Below, one piece after another: positions 22,731 to 31,028 of a DNA stretch of 64,000 bases (its first letter is position 1; each line of letters starts with the position of its first letter). Source of the DNA: Ottowia massiliensis (GTDB lineage Bacteria; Pseudomonadota; Gammaproteobacteria; Burkholderiales; Burkholderiaceae_C); NCBI RefSeq assembly GCF_900240305.1, contig NZ_LT964854.1, forward strand, positions 2,480,001 through 2,544,000, in the 5' to 3' direction. A program made the translations under genes and the position numbers. Under the pieces are notes generated by a model. It saw nothing but the letters and a program-made list of their open reading frames with translations, was not told the DNA's origin and did not search any database.

Positions 22731-24101
22731 TTAGTAAATGCTTGCTAATTCTACTTTATACTCTTCAAGTATAAAATTAATTGGAACAAATGCAGTAATA
22801 GGAGCAGGTACGCTACCGAAAGATCCAGTGAATGCACATATATCTGTACTGGCTACAACAATACCTACTGCTAAATTTCCACCTCTTTCCGTGTTTCCTG
22901 TTACTACTGGGCCGCCAGAATCTCCAGGCTTACTACACACAGATAAAGACGAAAGATTTCTTATTTGCCTTCCATTGTAAAAATATGTCGCATTGATAGT
23001 AGTAGTTTTTCCACATTTCCACCCACTGACTGCACCGGCAGCACAGTATTGCTCATGAACTGAAGGATTTTTGCTTCCAACTATTAATCCCTCTCTTCTG
23101 ATTTCACTTCTCCAGTATACAGGTGATCCAGAATAAGTTGGACTAATAATGTATACATATTTACCAGGAGTACTATGCTTAAAATTATCGTTCCCAATAA
23201 TTCCATAATCTGTCCTATCGCCAGACATGAAAACTGTATTTGAAATGGCTCCATAAAAATCTCCACCGAACCAACCAAACTTCTGTGTGTCCATTTTGTC
23301 CCCTGCCTGGCCGCAATGCCCAGCTATGATAGTGAATGGAAAAATTCCGCCAACCACATTAAACCCAGCCGTACAAGTGATACCTCTATAGGATAAGCCA
23401 GCTTGAGTTGTATTTCTTAAAGGCATTCCTGCCCAGAGATCTGGCGATGCAGTCGCACTCATTGGGCTAGAAACTTTAAAATAAAATAGGATTTTACTAA
23501 GCTCGCCATCACCTTGAATGATATTTCTAATAGATTCTATTGCTTGCGGCTCCGTAAATATAATAAATTTTTGTTGTATGGTGTCATATCCTACCCCCAC
23601 TAAACCTCTGATGCCAGAATCCCAAATTTTATTGGCGATCCTTGAGTTCATAGCACTTATTTCCTTCTTATTATAGAGAGAGGATTCAAAAATAACACCA
23701 GAAAATCTCTCTTCAATATTTTTCTTTTCTTTCTCATTTAGTCCCTTGATCCATATATGCAAGACTGGTTCGCCAATCTGTGCATCATCAACATCTCCGC
23801 CAGAAAATCTTAATGGAAACTCATTTTCTATTTCTGTTGCCAGTTCACTCAAGCGGCGAGCCCTCCTCATGTGTTTCAATGCATCTGCATCTGGTATATC
23901 ATCACCTTGCAATTTTTTTCCATTCATTTTATATCTTTTAGCCTCAATTTCAGGCACACTCTCAGCCAGTGATTTTTTATACTCTTTTAAATAAGGTGGA
24001 ATAAAGTTCTCATCATTAGTTTCAAGATTGTCTTGAGCATTCACATGGCCAATCAAAGAAATTAATAAAACCAATACGAATGACTTAACTCTCATATTCA
24101 T
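22731..24101 (-). CDS. Secreted trypsin-fold (S1-like) serine protease, AT-rich insertion
   Basis: 456 residues. A signal peptide ends at GHVNA (about residue 22). A ~190-residue N-terminal region with KGLNEKEKKNIEERFSG may be a propeptide as in alpha-lytic/streptogrisin proteases. The catalytic triad is visible: His262 in IIAGHCGQ, Asp298 in DRTDYGII and Ser395 in KPGDSGGPVV. Cysteines flank His and Ser as in disulfide-bonded secreted S1 proteases. The SD GGGAG precedes ATG. GC content is far lower than the flanking genes and codon use is AT-biased, indicating horizontal acquisition. It sits 14 bp after sbp and 28 bp before cysT, so it is probably transcribed with the sulfate operon. The role is unknown. 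Confidence 0.88.
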   Translation of the reverse strand: MNMRVKSFVLVLLISLIGHVNAQDNLETNDENFIPPYLKEYKKSLAESVPEIEAKRYKMNGKKLQGDDIPDADALKHMRRARRLSELATEIENEFPLRFSGGDVDDAQIGEPVLHIWIKGLNEKEKKNIEERFSGVIFESSLYNKKEISAMNSRIANKIWDSGIRGLVGVGYDTIQQKFIIFTEPQAIESIRNIIQGDGELSKILFYFKVSSPMSATASPDLWAGMPLRNTTQAGLSYRGITCTAGFNVVGGIFPFTIIAGHCGQAGDKMDTQKFGWFGGDFYGAISNTVFMSGDRTDYGIIGNDNFKHSTPGKYVYIISPTYSGSPVYWRSEIRREGLIVGSKNPSVHEQYCAAGAVSGWKCGKTTTINATYFYNGRQIRNLSSLSVCSKPGDSGGPVVTGNTERGGNLAVGIVVASTDICAFTGSFGSVPAPITAFVPINFILEEYKVELASIY

Positions 24102-24115
24102 CTCCCAAGTAAGAA

Positions 24116-25114
24116 TTACCTGCCGGCAGGCTGGTAGAGCTTGTCGAACTGGCCGCCGTCGTTGAAATGCACTTTCTGCGCTTCACCCAGCGAGCCGAAA
24201 TACTCTTTCACCGTGAAGAGCTTCAGGTTTTTGAAGGTGTCGGCGTGCTTTTTCAGAATGTCCGCGTTGCGCGGGCGCAAGCCGTGTTTGGCGGCAATTT
24301 CCTGGCCTTCGTCGGAATACAGGTAATCCAGATACGCCTTGGCTTGTGCGGCGGTGCCTTTTTTCTTCACCGTGCGTTCGACCACGGCCACGGGGTTTTC
24401 CGTGACGATGCTGGCCCAGGGATAGACCACTTCCACGCGGCCCTTGCCGAATTCGCGCTCTACCGACACCACTTCGGACTCGAAGGTGATGAGCACATCG
24501 CCCACGTTGCGTTGCAAAAACATGCCCGTGGCGTCGCGTCCGCCGCGCGCCAGCGCGGGCACGTTTTTGTAGAGCCGCGCCACAAAATCGGCGGCCTTGG
24601 CGTCGTCGCCGCCCTTGGCGCGCGCCTGGCCCCAGGCGGCCAGATAGGCCATGCGGCCATTGCCGCCCGTTTTGGGATTGACGACAACCACTTTCACGTC
24701 GGGGCGCGTCAGATCGTCCCAGTCCTTGATGTTTTTCGGGTTGCCCTTGCGCACCAGAAACAGCATGGTCGAGGTGTTGGGCGCGGCTTCGTGCGGGAAC
24801 TGCTTTTGCCAGTCGGCGGCTACGGCGCCTTTGGCGGCGAGAAAGTCCACATCGGTGGTTGTGTTCATCGTCACCACATCGGCCTCCAGCCCGTCGGCCA
24901 CGGCGCGCGCCTGCGTGCTGGAGCCGGCGTGCGACTGATCGACGCGGATGTCCTGCCCCGTGCTTTGCTTGTAGTGCCTGATGAAGGCGGCGTTGTAGTC
25001 GCGGTAGAACTCGCGCGTGACGTCGTAAGAGGCGTTGAGCAGCGTGGTTTCGGCATGGGCCGCGCCAGCGGCGGCCAAAACGAGGGCGGAGGCAATGAGC
25101 TTGAGCTTTTTCAT
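24116..25114 (-). CDS. sbp: Periplasmic sulfate-binding protein
   Basis: 332 residues from ATG at 25114. The signal peptide is MKKLKLIASALVLAAAGAAHA, then TTLLNASYDVTREFYRDYN, the standard Sbp/CysP opening. Ligand-site blocks follow: DQSHAGSSTQARAV, DVVTMNTTTDVDFLA, VVVNPKTGGNGRMAYLAAWG and ITFESEV. It delivers sulfate (or thiosulfate) to CysTWA. Sbp and CysP are hard to distinguish by eye; the exact specificity is open. It is first in the operon, followed by the inserted protease gene. Confidence 0.94.
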   Translation of the reverse strand: MKKLKLIASALVLAAAGAAHAETTLLNASYDVTREFYRDYNAAFIRHYKQSTGQDIRVDQSHAGSSTQARAVADGLEADVVTMNTTTDVDFLAAKGAVAADWQKQFPHEAAPNTSTMLFLVRKGNPKNIKDWDDLTRPDVKVVVVNPKTGGNGRMAYLAAWGQARAKGGDDAKAADFVARLYKNVPALARGGRDATGMFLQRNVGDVLITFESEVVSVEREFGKGRVEVVYPWASIVTENPVAVVERTVKKKGTAAQAKAYLDYLYSDEGQEIAAKHGLRPRNADILKKHADTFKNLKLFTVKEYFGSLGEAQKVHFNDGGQFDKLYQPAGR

Positions 25115-25180
25115 GGGGGGCCTTTGAAAACGTGAAACAGGCGCTGGGCGCCCGAGGCCCGCAAGTGTCACAACGAAGCC

Positions 25181-25217
25181 TTCAAACTCAAACGAATTTT
25201 TTATTGTTTTTTTATAG
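25181..25217 (-). promoter_or_regulatory. AT-rich tract upstream of sbp, possible promoter/CysB region
   Basis: A run of A/T (ATAAAAAAACAATAAAAAAT on the minus strand) lies ~70-100 bp before the sbp start in otherwise GC-rich DNA. CysB-controlled promoters usually carry such AT-rich sites, but no defined CysB motif was identified. Confidence 0.3.
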
Positions 25218-25375
25218 GGCGGCGCATCTATGGCCGCCGCCGGCCAAGCCGCTTCCGGTTGGTTTTTGCCTTGCTCCTGTGCCTTGCCCCTGAAGCCTCG
25301 CCAGAACGAAGCGCCGGTTCGCTGCCTGAAACCCGGCCCATGGCCCGCCCCGATTGGCCGCGCCTGCCCAGCCAC

Positions 25376-25461
25376 ATCAGAAACAGGAGCAAATTCAAGG
25401 GCCTTGAATGCCGCCTTGCGCAATATCCACTAGGACCTCATGCTATGGATAGAGTAGCTAA
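25376..25461 (-). repeat. Dispersed repeat family A, copy 6
   Basis: Minus copy: CTATCCATAGC, core ATGAGGTCCTAGTGG, right box TTGAATTTGCTCCTGTTTCT. It lies between the divergent sbp and pbpC genes. Confidence 0.9.
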
Positions 25462-25528
25462 AAATGCCGCGCTTTCAACCCTGCGGCCAGCGCGCTGTGA
25501 ATGTGCCGCGCCGCCACAATCGCGCTCC

Positions 25529-27826
25529 ATGTTCCGCCCTTCGCTCCGATGCCTTCTGCCTTCTTTTCTGCCCGCCTTCTGGTCCGCTGCCTGGCTGGCG
25601 GCCCTGCTGGCCGCCGCCCCGGCCCATTCCAGCAGCGCGCCAACATTCGCGCAGGTCAAGGCGGATTTCCGTTCTTCCGAAACCTGGCTGCTGGATCGCA
25701 GCGGCCAGCCGCTGCACCGCCTGCGCACCGATGACAGCGCGCGCCGGGGCGCGTGGGTGGCGCTGGCCGATGTGTCGCCCGCGTTGCGCCAGGCGCTGGT
25801 GCTCTCGGAAGACAAGCGCTTTTACGAACACAGCGGGGTGGATTGGCGGGCCGTGGGCGCGGCCGCCTGGGGCAATTTGTGGAACGAGAAAACGCGCGGC
25901 GCCAGCACGCTGACCATGCAGCTGGCCGGTCTGCTCGATGATGACTTGCGCCAGGGCGGCAGCGGCCGCAGCCTGCGCCAAAAGCTGGGGCAGGCCGTGA
26001 TGGCGCGGCGGCTGGAGGGCGGCTGGCGCAAGGACGAAATCCTGGAGGCGTATCTGAACCTCGTGCCCTTCCGGGGCGAGCTGGTGGGGCTGGACGCGCT
26101 GGCGCGCACGCTGTTTGGCAAAGCCCCCCACGGCCTGAACGACGCCGAAGCCGCGCTGGCCGCCGCGCTGGTGCGCGCCCCCAACGCCAGCGCCGCCCGC
26201 GTGGCGCAGCGCGCCTGCGGCGTGCTCTCGCTCATGCGGGCCGGGCAGTCCGCCGAAGAAAAACGGCAGGGCTGCATCACGCTGGAGCTGCTGGCCGCTG
26301 GCGCCCTGCCCCGCCGCGTCTGGCCCGCCAGCGAAGGACCAGCCCCCCACCTGGCCCGCCGCCTGATTGCCGAAGCCGCCCGCGCCGCGCCCGATGGCCT
26401 GCCCCCGCCCGCCGTGCCCAGCACGCTGGACGGCCCCACCCAGCGCCTGGCCCTGCAAACCCTGCGCCAGCACCTGCGCGAGCTGCAAGGCCGCAACGTG
26501 CAAGACGGCGCCGTGCTGGTGCTGGACAACGCCACGGGCGAAGCGCTGGCCTGGGTCGGCTCCAGCGGCAGCGATCTGAGCCAGGCCGCAGAGGTGGACG
26601 GCGTGACCGCCCTGCGCCAGCCCGGCAGCGCGCTCAAGCCTTTTCTCTACGCGCAGGCCATTGCCCAGCGGCGCATCACGGCGGCCACGCTGCTTGACGA
26701 CTCCCCCGCGCGGCTGCAAACCGGCGGCGGGCTTTACATCCCGCACAACCATGACCGGCGCTACCACGGCTGGGTCTCGGCGCGTGTGGCGCTGGCCTCA
26801 TCGCTCAACATCCCGGCCGTGCGCGTGCTCGGCATGGTCTCGCCTGAAGCCTTTCACCGCCAGCTGCACGATCTGGGCATGCGCCTGCCCGAAACCAGCG
26901 GCTACTACGGCCTGAGCCTGGCGCTGGGCAGCGCCGAAGTCACGCTGCTGCAACTGGCCAACGCCTACCGCGCGCTGGCCAATGGCGGGCGGCTGTGCCC
27001 CGTGCGCTTGCACCGCGCCAGCGCAGCGGAAAAAACCGCGCCCTGCCCCGCCGCGCTGGATGCAGGCGCCGCCTTCATCGTGGGCGACATCCTCTCCGAC
27101 CGCAACGCGCGCGCCCTCACCTTCGGCATGGACTCCGTGCTGGGCACGCGCTTTTGGAGCGCCGCCAAAACCGGCACCAGCAAAGACATGCGCGACAACT
27201 GGGCCGTGGGCTACACCCCGCGCCACACCGTCGCCGTGTGGGTCGGCAACGCCAGCGGCCAGCCCATGCACGACGTCAGCGGCGCCAGCGGCGCGGCCCC
27301 CGTCTGGGCCGCCCTCATGCGCCACCTGCACCAGCTGGCCCCATCGCCCGCGCCCGCCGCGCCCGAAGGGCTGGAGCGCGTGAGCGTGCGCTTTGACAAC
27401 CCGCCGGACGGCGAGCCGCCCCGCGCCGAATGGTTTCTGCCCGGCACCGCACAAGCCCTTTTCGCAAGAGATTCGGCGCAAAGCGCACAAGACGCACCGC
27501 AGGCCGACGCCGCCAGCGCCCCCAAGCCCCGCATCACCAGCCCCGTCAGTGGCTCCATCATCGCGCTGGACCCCGACATCCCCCCCGCCAACCAGCGCCT
27601 GCGCCTGACCGCCGCCGTGCCCGCCGGCGCCGCCGCCCGCGCCCTGCGCTGGCAAGCCGCAGGCCGCACCATCGGCCACGGCCCCAGCGCCGCCTGGCTG
27701 CCCCTGCCAGGCCGCCACACCATCCGCCTGCTCGACCGCCACGGCCAAGTGCTTGACGAAACGCATATCGAAGTGCGCGGCGCGGCCTTGCGCGCTGGTA
27801 TGCAGCCGCCTTCAGGGCGGCCATGA
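25529..27826 (+). CDS. pbpC: Penicillin-binding protein 1C
   Basis: 765 residues from ATG at 25529. The signal/anchor helix at the N-terminus is LPSFLPAFWSAAWLAALLAAAP. The glycosyltransferase (GT51) domain shows EDKRFYEHSGVDW (~residue 94) and STLTMQLAGLL. The transpeptidase domain shows SxxK in GSALKPF (~366), SLN and KTGTSKD (~546). A C-terminal BiPBP_C domain follows (ITSPVSGSIIALDPDIP). It is a bifunctional class A peptidoglycan synthase of the PbpC type. The alpha-2-macroglobulin gene often adjacent to pbpC is not present here. Earlier in-frame codons lie in repeat DNA. Confidence 0.93.
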   Translation: MFRPSLRCLLPSFLPAFWSAAWLAALLAAAPAHSSSAPTFAQVKADFRSSETWLLDRSGQPLHRLRTDDSARRGAWVALADVSPALRQALVLSEDKRFYEHSGVDWRAVGAAAWGNLWNEKTRGASTLTMQLAGLLDDDLRQGGSGRSLRQKLGQAVMARRLEGGWRKDEILEAYLNLVPFRGELVGLDALARTLFGKAPHGLNDAEAALAAALVRAPNASAARVAQRACGVLSLMRAGQSAEEKRQGCITLELLAAGALPRRVWPASEGPAPHLARRLIAEAARAAPDGLPPPAVPSTLDGPTQRLALQTLRQHLRELQGRNVQDGAVLVLDNATGEALAWVGSSGSDLSQAAEVDGVTALRQPGSALKPFLYAQAIAQRRITAATLLDDSPARLQTGGGLYIPHNHDRRYHGWVSARVALASSLNIPAVRVLGMVSPEAFHRQLHDLGMRLPETSGYYGLSLALGSAEVTLLQLANAYRALANGGRLCPVRLHRASAAEKTAPCPAALDAGAAFIVGDILSDRNARALTFGMDSVLGTRFWSAAKTGTSKDMRDNWAVGYTPRHTVAVWVGNASGQPMHDVSGASGAAPVWAALMRHLHQLAPSPAPAAPEGLERVSVRFDNPPDGEPPRAEWFLPGTAQALFARDSAQSAQDAPQADAASAPKPRITSPVSGSIIALDPDIPPANQRLRLTAAVPAGAAARALRWQAAGRTIGHGPSAAWLPLPGRHTIRLLDRHGQVLDETHIEVRGAALRAGMQPPSGRP

Positions 27827-27979
27827 GAAGAAGCCGCGCAACAAATATGAATCTGATGCGAATCTATTTGCGCGGCAAATGGCGGATATTGGTGCGGCAA
27901 AGCGCCTGATGCCGCTTTTTTCGCGTCTGCGTGATATTGCGTGTCAAACCCCAGGCGGCTCCGGCAACCGCCCGCCGCG

Positions 27980-28007
27980 CTTGAAAAGCCTGCGCCCAGC
28001 CCAACAT
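27980..28007 (+). promoter_or_regulatory. Possible heat-shock (sigma-32) promoter for grpE
   Basis: A perfect CTTGAAA (27980-27986) is separated by 14 nt from CCAACAT (28001-28007), a partial match to the CCCCAT-type -10. It lies 40 bp before the grpE start, in front of the grpE-dnaK chaperone genes. Confidence 0.4.
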
Positions 28008-28047
28008 GCCGGGCGGATGTTCCCTTCCTTCATTTCCGAAAAGAACC

Positions 28048-28605
28048 ATGAATCAGAACCCTGAAAACGGCCTGCCGCGCGAAATGCTGCCTGAAGAGCT
28101 GGAAGCCGCGCAGGCGGCCAATGAGGCTGATGCGCTGGCGCAGCTGGAAAACCTGCAAGCCGAGCTGGCGGCCTTGCAGGCCAAAAACGCCGAGCTGGCT
28201 GACCAGGCCCTGCGCGCGCAAGCCGAGGCGCAAAACGCCCGCCGCCGGGCCGAAGAAGAAATTGCCAAAGGCCGCAAGTTCGCCATTGAAGGCTTTGCTG
28301 CAAGCCTGCTGCCCGTGCTGGACAGCCTGGAGGCGGCGCTGGCTGTGGAAAACGCCAGCAGCGAGCAGCTGCGCGAAGGCACCGAGGCCACGCTGCGCCA
28401 GCTTTTGAGCGCGCTGGAGCGCAACAAGGTGCTGCCCGTGGCGCCGGAGCCGGGCAGCGCCTTCAATCCGGAGCAGCAGCAGGCCATCAGCATGGTGCCC
28501 TCCGATCTGCCCGCCAATACCGTGGCGGGCCTGCTGCAAAAAGGCTACGTGATCGCTGACCGCGTTTTGCGCCCCGCACTGGTGACAGTGGCCGCGCCCC
28601 AATAG
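28048..28605 (+). CDS. grpE: Nucleotide exchange factor GrpE
   Basis: 185 residues from ATG at 28048. A long N-terminal coiled coil (ENLQAELAALQAKNAELADQALRAQAEAQNARRRAEEE) is followed by the beta domain with NPEQQQAISMVPSD and NTVAGLLQKGYVIADRVLRPALVTV, the conserved GrpE ending. It releases ADP from DnaK. It is followed after 161 bp by dnaK. A possible sigma-32 site is upstream. A GTG/ATG further upstream would add 14 unrelated residues. Confidence 0.95.
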   Translation: MNQNPENGLPREMLPEELEAAQAANEADALAQLENLQAELAALQAKNAELADQALRAQAEAQNARRRAEEEIAKGRKFAIEGFAASLLPVLDSLEAALAVENASSEQLREGTEATLRQLLSALERNKVLPVAPEPGSAFNPEQQQAISMVPSDLPANTVAGLLQKGYVIADRVLRPALVTVAAPQ

Positions 28606-28766
28606 AGGCCAGGCGGGATTAACGGCCAGAGCGGAAGCATCCGTAAAAACGCGGCCTTGCGCGAAATGGGCTGCACAGGCCGGACGGCCCCTTGAATTCG
28701 CCGCCCTCATCCGCAACTGGGCCGCATCCAGACATTTTCCGAAAGACATTCACAGGAGAAACCAAC

Positions 28767-30701
28767 ATGGGAAAAATCATTGGCATCGACTTGGGCACGA
28801 CCAATTCCTGCGTTTCCGTCATGGAAGGCAGCTCGCCCAAGGTGATTGAAAACGCCGAAGGCGCGCGCACCACGCCTTCCATCGTGGCCTACAAGGACGA
28901 TGGCGAAATCCTCGTGGGCACGACGGCCAAGCGCCAGGCCGTGACCAACCCGAAAAACACCATTTACGCCGTCAAGCGCCTGATTGGCCGCAAGTTCGAC
29001 GAAAAAGAGGTGCAAAAAGACATTCACCTGATGCCCTACCAGATCGTCAAGGCCGACAACGGCGATGCCTGGGTGGAAGTGCGCGGCCAAAAACTCGCGC
29101 CGCAGCAAATCAGCGCCGAAATCCTGCGCAAGATGAAAAAGACGGCGGAGGACTACCTGGGCGAGCCGGTGACGGAAGCCGTCATCACCGTGCCCGCCTA
29201 CTTCAACGACAGCCAGCGCCAAGCCACCAAGGACGCAGGCCGCATCGCCGGGCTGGAAGTCAAGCGCATCATCAACGAGCCGACGGCGGCAGCGCTGGCC
29301 TTTGGCCTGGACAAGCAGGAAAAGGGCGACCGCCGCATTGCCGTGTATGACCTGGGCGGCGGCACCTTCGACATCTCCATCATCGAAATCGCTGATGTCG
29401 ATGGCGAAAAGCAGTTTGAAGTGCTCTCCACCAACGGCGACACCTTCCTGGGCGGCGAAGACTTCGACCAGCGCATCATCGACTACATCATTGGCGAATT
29501 CAAGAAAGAGCAAGGCGTCGATCTCAAAAGCGACGTGCTGGCCCTTCAGCGCCTGAAAGAAGCCGCCGAAAAAGCCAAGATCGAACTCTCCAGCAGCCAG
29601 TCCACCGACATCAACCTGCCCTACATCACGGCAGACGCCAGCGGCCCCAAGCACCTGAACGTCAAGCTCACGCGCGCCAAGCTCGAAGCCCTGGTGGAAG
29701 ACCTGATCGAGCGCTCCATCGAACCCTGCCGCATCGCCATCAAGGACGCTGGCATCTCCGTGGGCGAAATCAACGACGTCATCCTCGTGGGCGGCCAAAC
29801 GCGCATGCCCAAAGTGCAAGACAAGGTGAAAGAGTTCTTCGGCAAAGAGCCGCGCAAGGACGTCAACCCCGATGAAGCCGTGGCCGTGGGCGCCGCCATT
29901 CAGGGCCAGGTGCTCTCCGGCGGCCGCAAAGACGTGCTGCTGCTTGACGTCACGCCCCTTTCCCTGGGCATTGAAACCCTGGGCGGCGTGATGACCAAGA
30001 TGATCACCAAGAACACCACCATCCCGACCAAGCACGCGCAGACCTTCTCCACGGCCGACGACAACCAGCCCGCCGTGACCATCAAGGTCTTCCAGGGCGA
30101 GCGCGAGATGGCCAGCGGCAACAAGCTGCTGGGCGAATTCAACCTGGAAGGCATTCCGCCCGCGCCGCGCGGCCTGCCGCAAATTGAAGTCACCTTCGAC
30201 ATTGACGCCAACGGCATCCTGCACGTGAGCGCGAAAGACAAAGGCACCGGCAAGGAAAACACCATCACCATCAAGGCCAACTCGGGCCTGTCGGAAGCCG
30301 AAATCCAGCAAATGGTCAAAGACGCCGAACTCAACGCCGCCGAAGACAAGAAAAAGCTGGAAATCGTGCAATCGCGCAACCAGGGCGACGCCGCCTTGCA
30401 CACCGTGCGCAAGAGCCTGGCTGAGCACGGCGACAAGCTCGAGGCGGCCGAGAAAGAAAAAATCGAAGCCGCCGCCAAAGAGCTGGAAGAAGCCCTCAAG
30501 GGCGACGACAAGGCCGCCATCGACAGCAAGACCGAAGCCCTGATGGCCGCTGGTCAGAAGCTGGGCGAGAAGATGTACGCCGACGCCCAGGCCGCTGCGG
30601 CTGCCGCAAACGCGGCGGGCGCAGCCCCCGGCGGCGCATCGTCCGCCCCGGCTGATGACAACGTGGTGGATGCCGAAGTCAAAGAGGTCAAAAAAGACTG
30701 A
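28767..30701 (+). CDS. dnaK: Chaperone protein DnaK (Hsp70)
   Basis: 644 residues, full length, starting MGKIIGIDLGTTNSCVSVME with CAGGAG upstream. The ATPase domain shows IDLGTTNS, VPAYFNDSQRQATKDAG, YDLGGGTFDISI and ILVGGQTRMPKVQ. The linker DVLLLDVTPLSLGIET follows, then the substrate-binding domain and a helical lid ending EVKEVKKD. It works with DnaJ (31029) and GrpE (28048) in protein folding and heat-shock control. A hairpin terminator and a family B repeat lie between it and dnaJ. Confidence 0.98.
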   Translation: MGKIIGIDLGTTNSCVSVMEGSSPKVIENAEGARTTPSIVAYKDDGEILVGTTAKRQAVTNPKNTIYAVKRLIGRKFDEKEVQKDIHLMPYQIVKADNGDAWVEVRGQKLAPQQISAEILRKMKKTAEDYLGEPVTEAVITVPAYFNDSQRQATKDAGRIAGLEVKRIINEPTAAALAFGLDKQEKGDRRIAVYDLGGGTFDISIIEIADVDGEKQFEVLSTNGDTFLGGEDFDQRIIDYIIGEFKKEQGVDLKSDVLALQRLKEAAEKAKIELSSSQSTDINLPYITADASGPKHLNVKLTRAKLEALVEDLIERSIEPCRIAIKDAGISVGEINDVILVGGQTRMPKVQDKVKEFFGKEPRKDVNPDEAVAVGAAIQGQVLSGGRKDVLLLDVTPLSLGIETLGGVMTKMITKNTTIPTKHAQTFSTADDNQPAVTIKVFQGEREMASGNKLLGEFNLEGIPPAPRGLPQIEVTFDIDANGILHVSAKDKGTGKENTITIKANSGLSEAEIQQMVKDAELNAAEDKKKLEIVQSRNQGDAALHTVRKSLAEHGDKLEAAEKEKIEAAAKELEEALKGDDKAAIDSKTEALMAAGQKLGEKMYADAQAAAAAANAAGAAPGGASSAPADDNVVDAEVKEVKKD

Positions 30702-30760
30702 CCCGGCCAGATGACTGACGGCCCGCGGGCGCTTGCGTACATTGAAACGCGCCCGCAGCA

Positions 30761-30799
30761 AAGCCTCGATCGCGCCCGCGTCCATCGAGGCTTTTGCTT
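30761..30799 (+). terminator. Terminator after dnaK
   Basis: AAGCCTCGAT (30761-30770) pairs with ATCGAGGCTT (30784-30793), 13-nt loop, followed by TTGCTTTG. The T tract is interrupted, so efficiency may be partial. Confidence 0.65.
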
Positions 30800-30804
30800 T
30801 GTAA

Positions 30805-30961
30805 GAACCTGTTCAGAGTCTGGCCGTGAGGAGGCGAAAACGCGAATCGGGATGGGCTGCAAACCGCAGACGGGCTTCGTGGCCCGCGAGGATTTGCAGC
30901 GCCGCAGAGCGCTTCAAGGCCGCATTTTTCGCACCCGCAGGCAAAAACCTTGAACCGATTC
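30805..30961 (+). repeat. Family B repeat between dnaK and dnaJ
   Basis: Left end GAACCTGTTCAGAGTCTGG preceded by TAA; right end TTGAACCGATTC followed by CAA. At 157 bp it is close in size to the copy at 47698-47845. It lengthens the dnaK-dnaJ spacer. Confidence 0.55.
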
Positions 30962-31028
30962 CAAGACTGCCGCCGCTTTCCCGCCGCCGCTTTCCTTTCC
31001 CCCTGCCAATGAAATCGAGGTCCTGTTC

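Noticed and set aside
28707..30785. 692-codon antisense frame over dnaK
   Set aside because: Same reason; dnaK itself is unambiguous on the plus strand.
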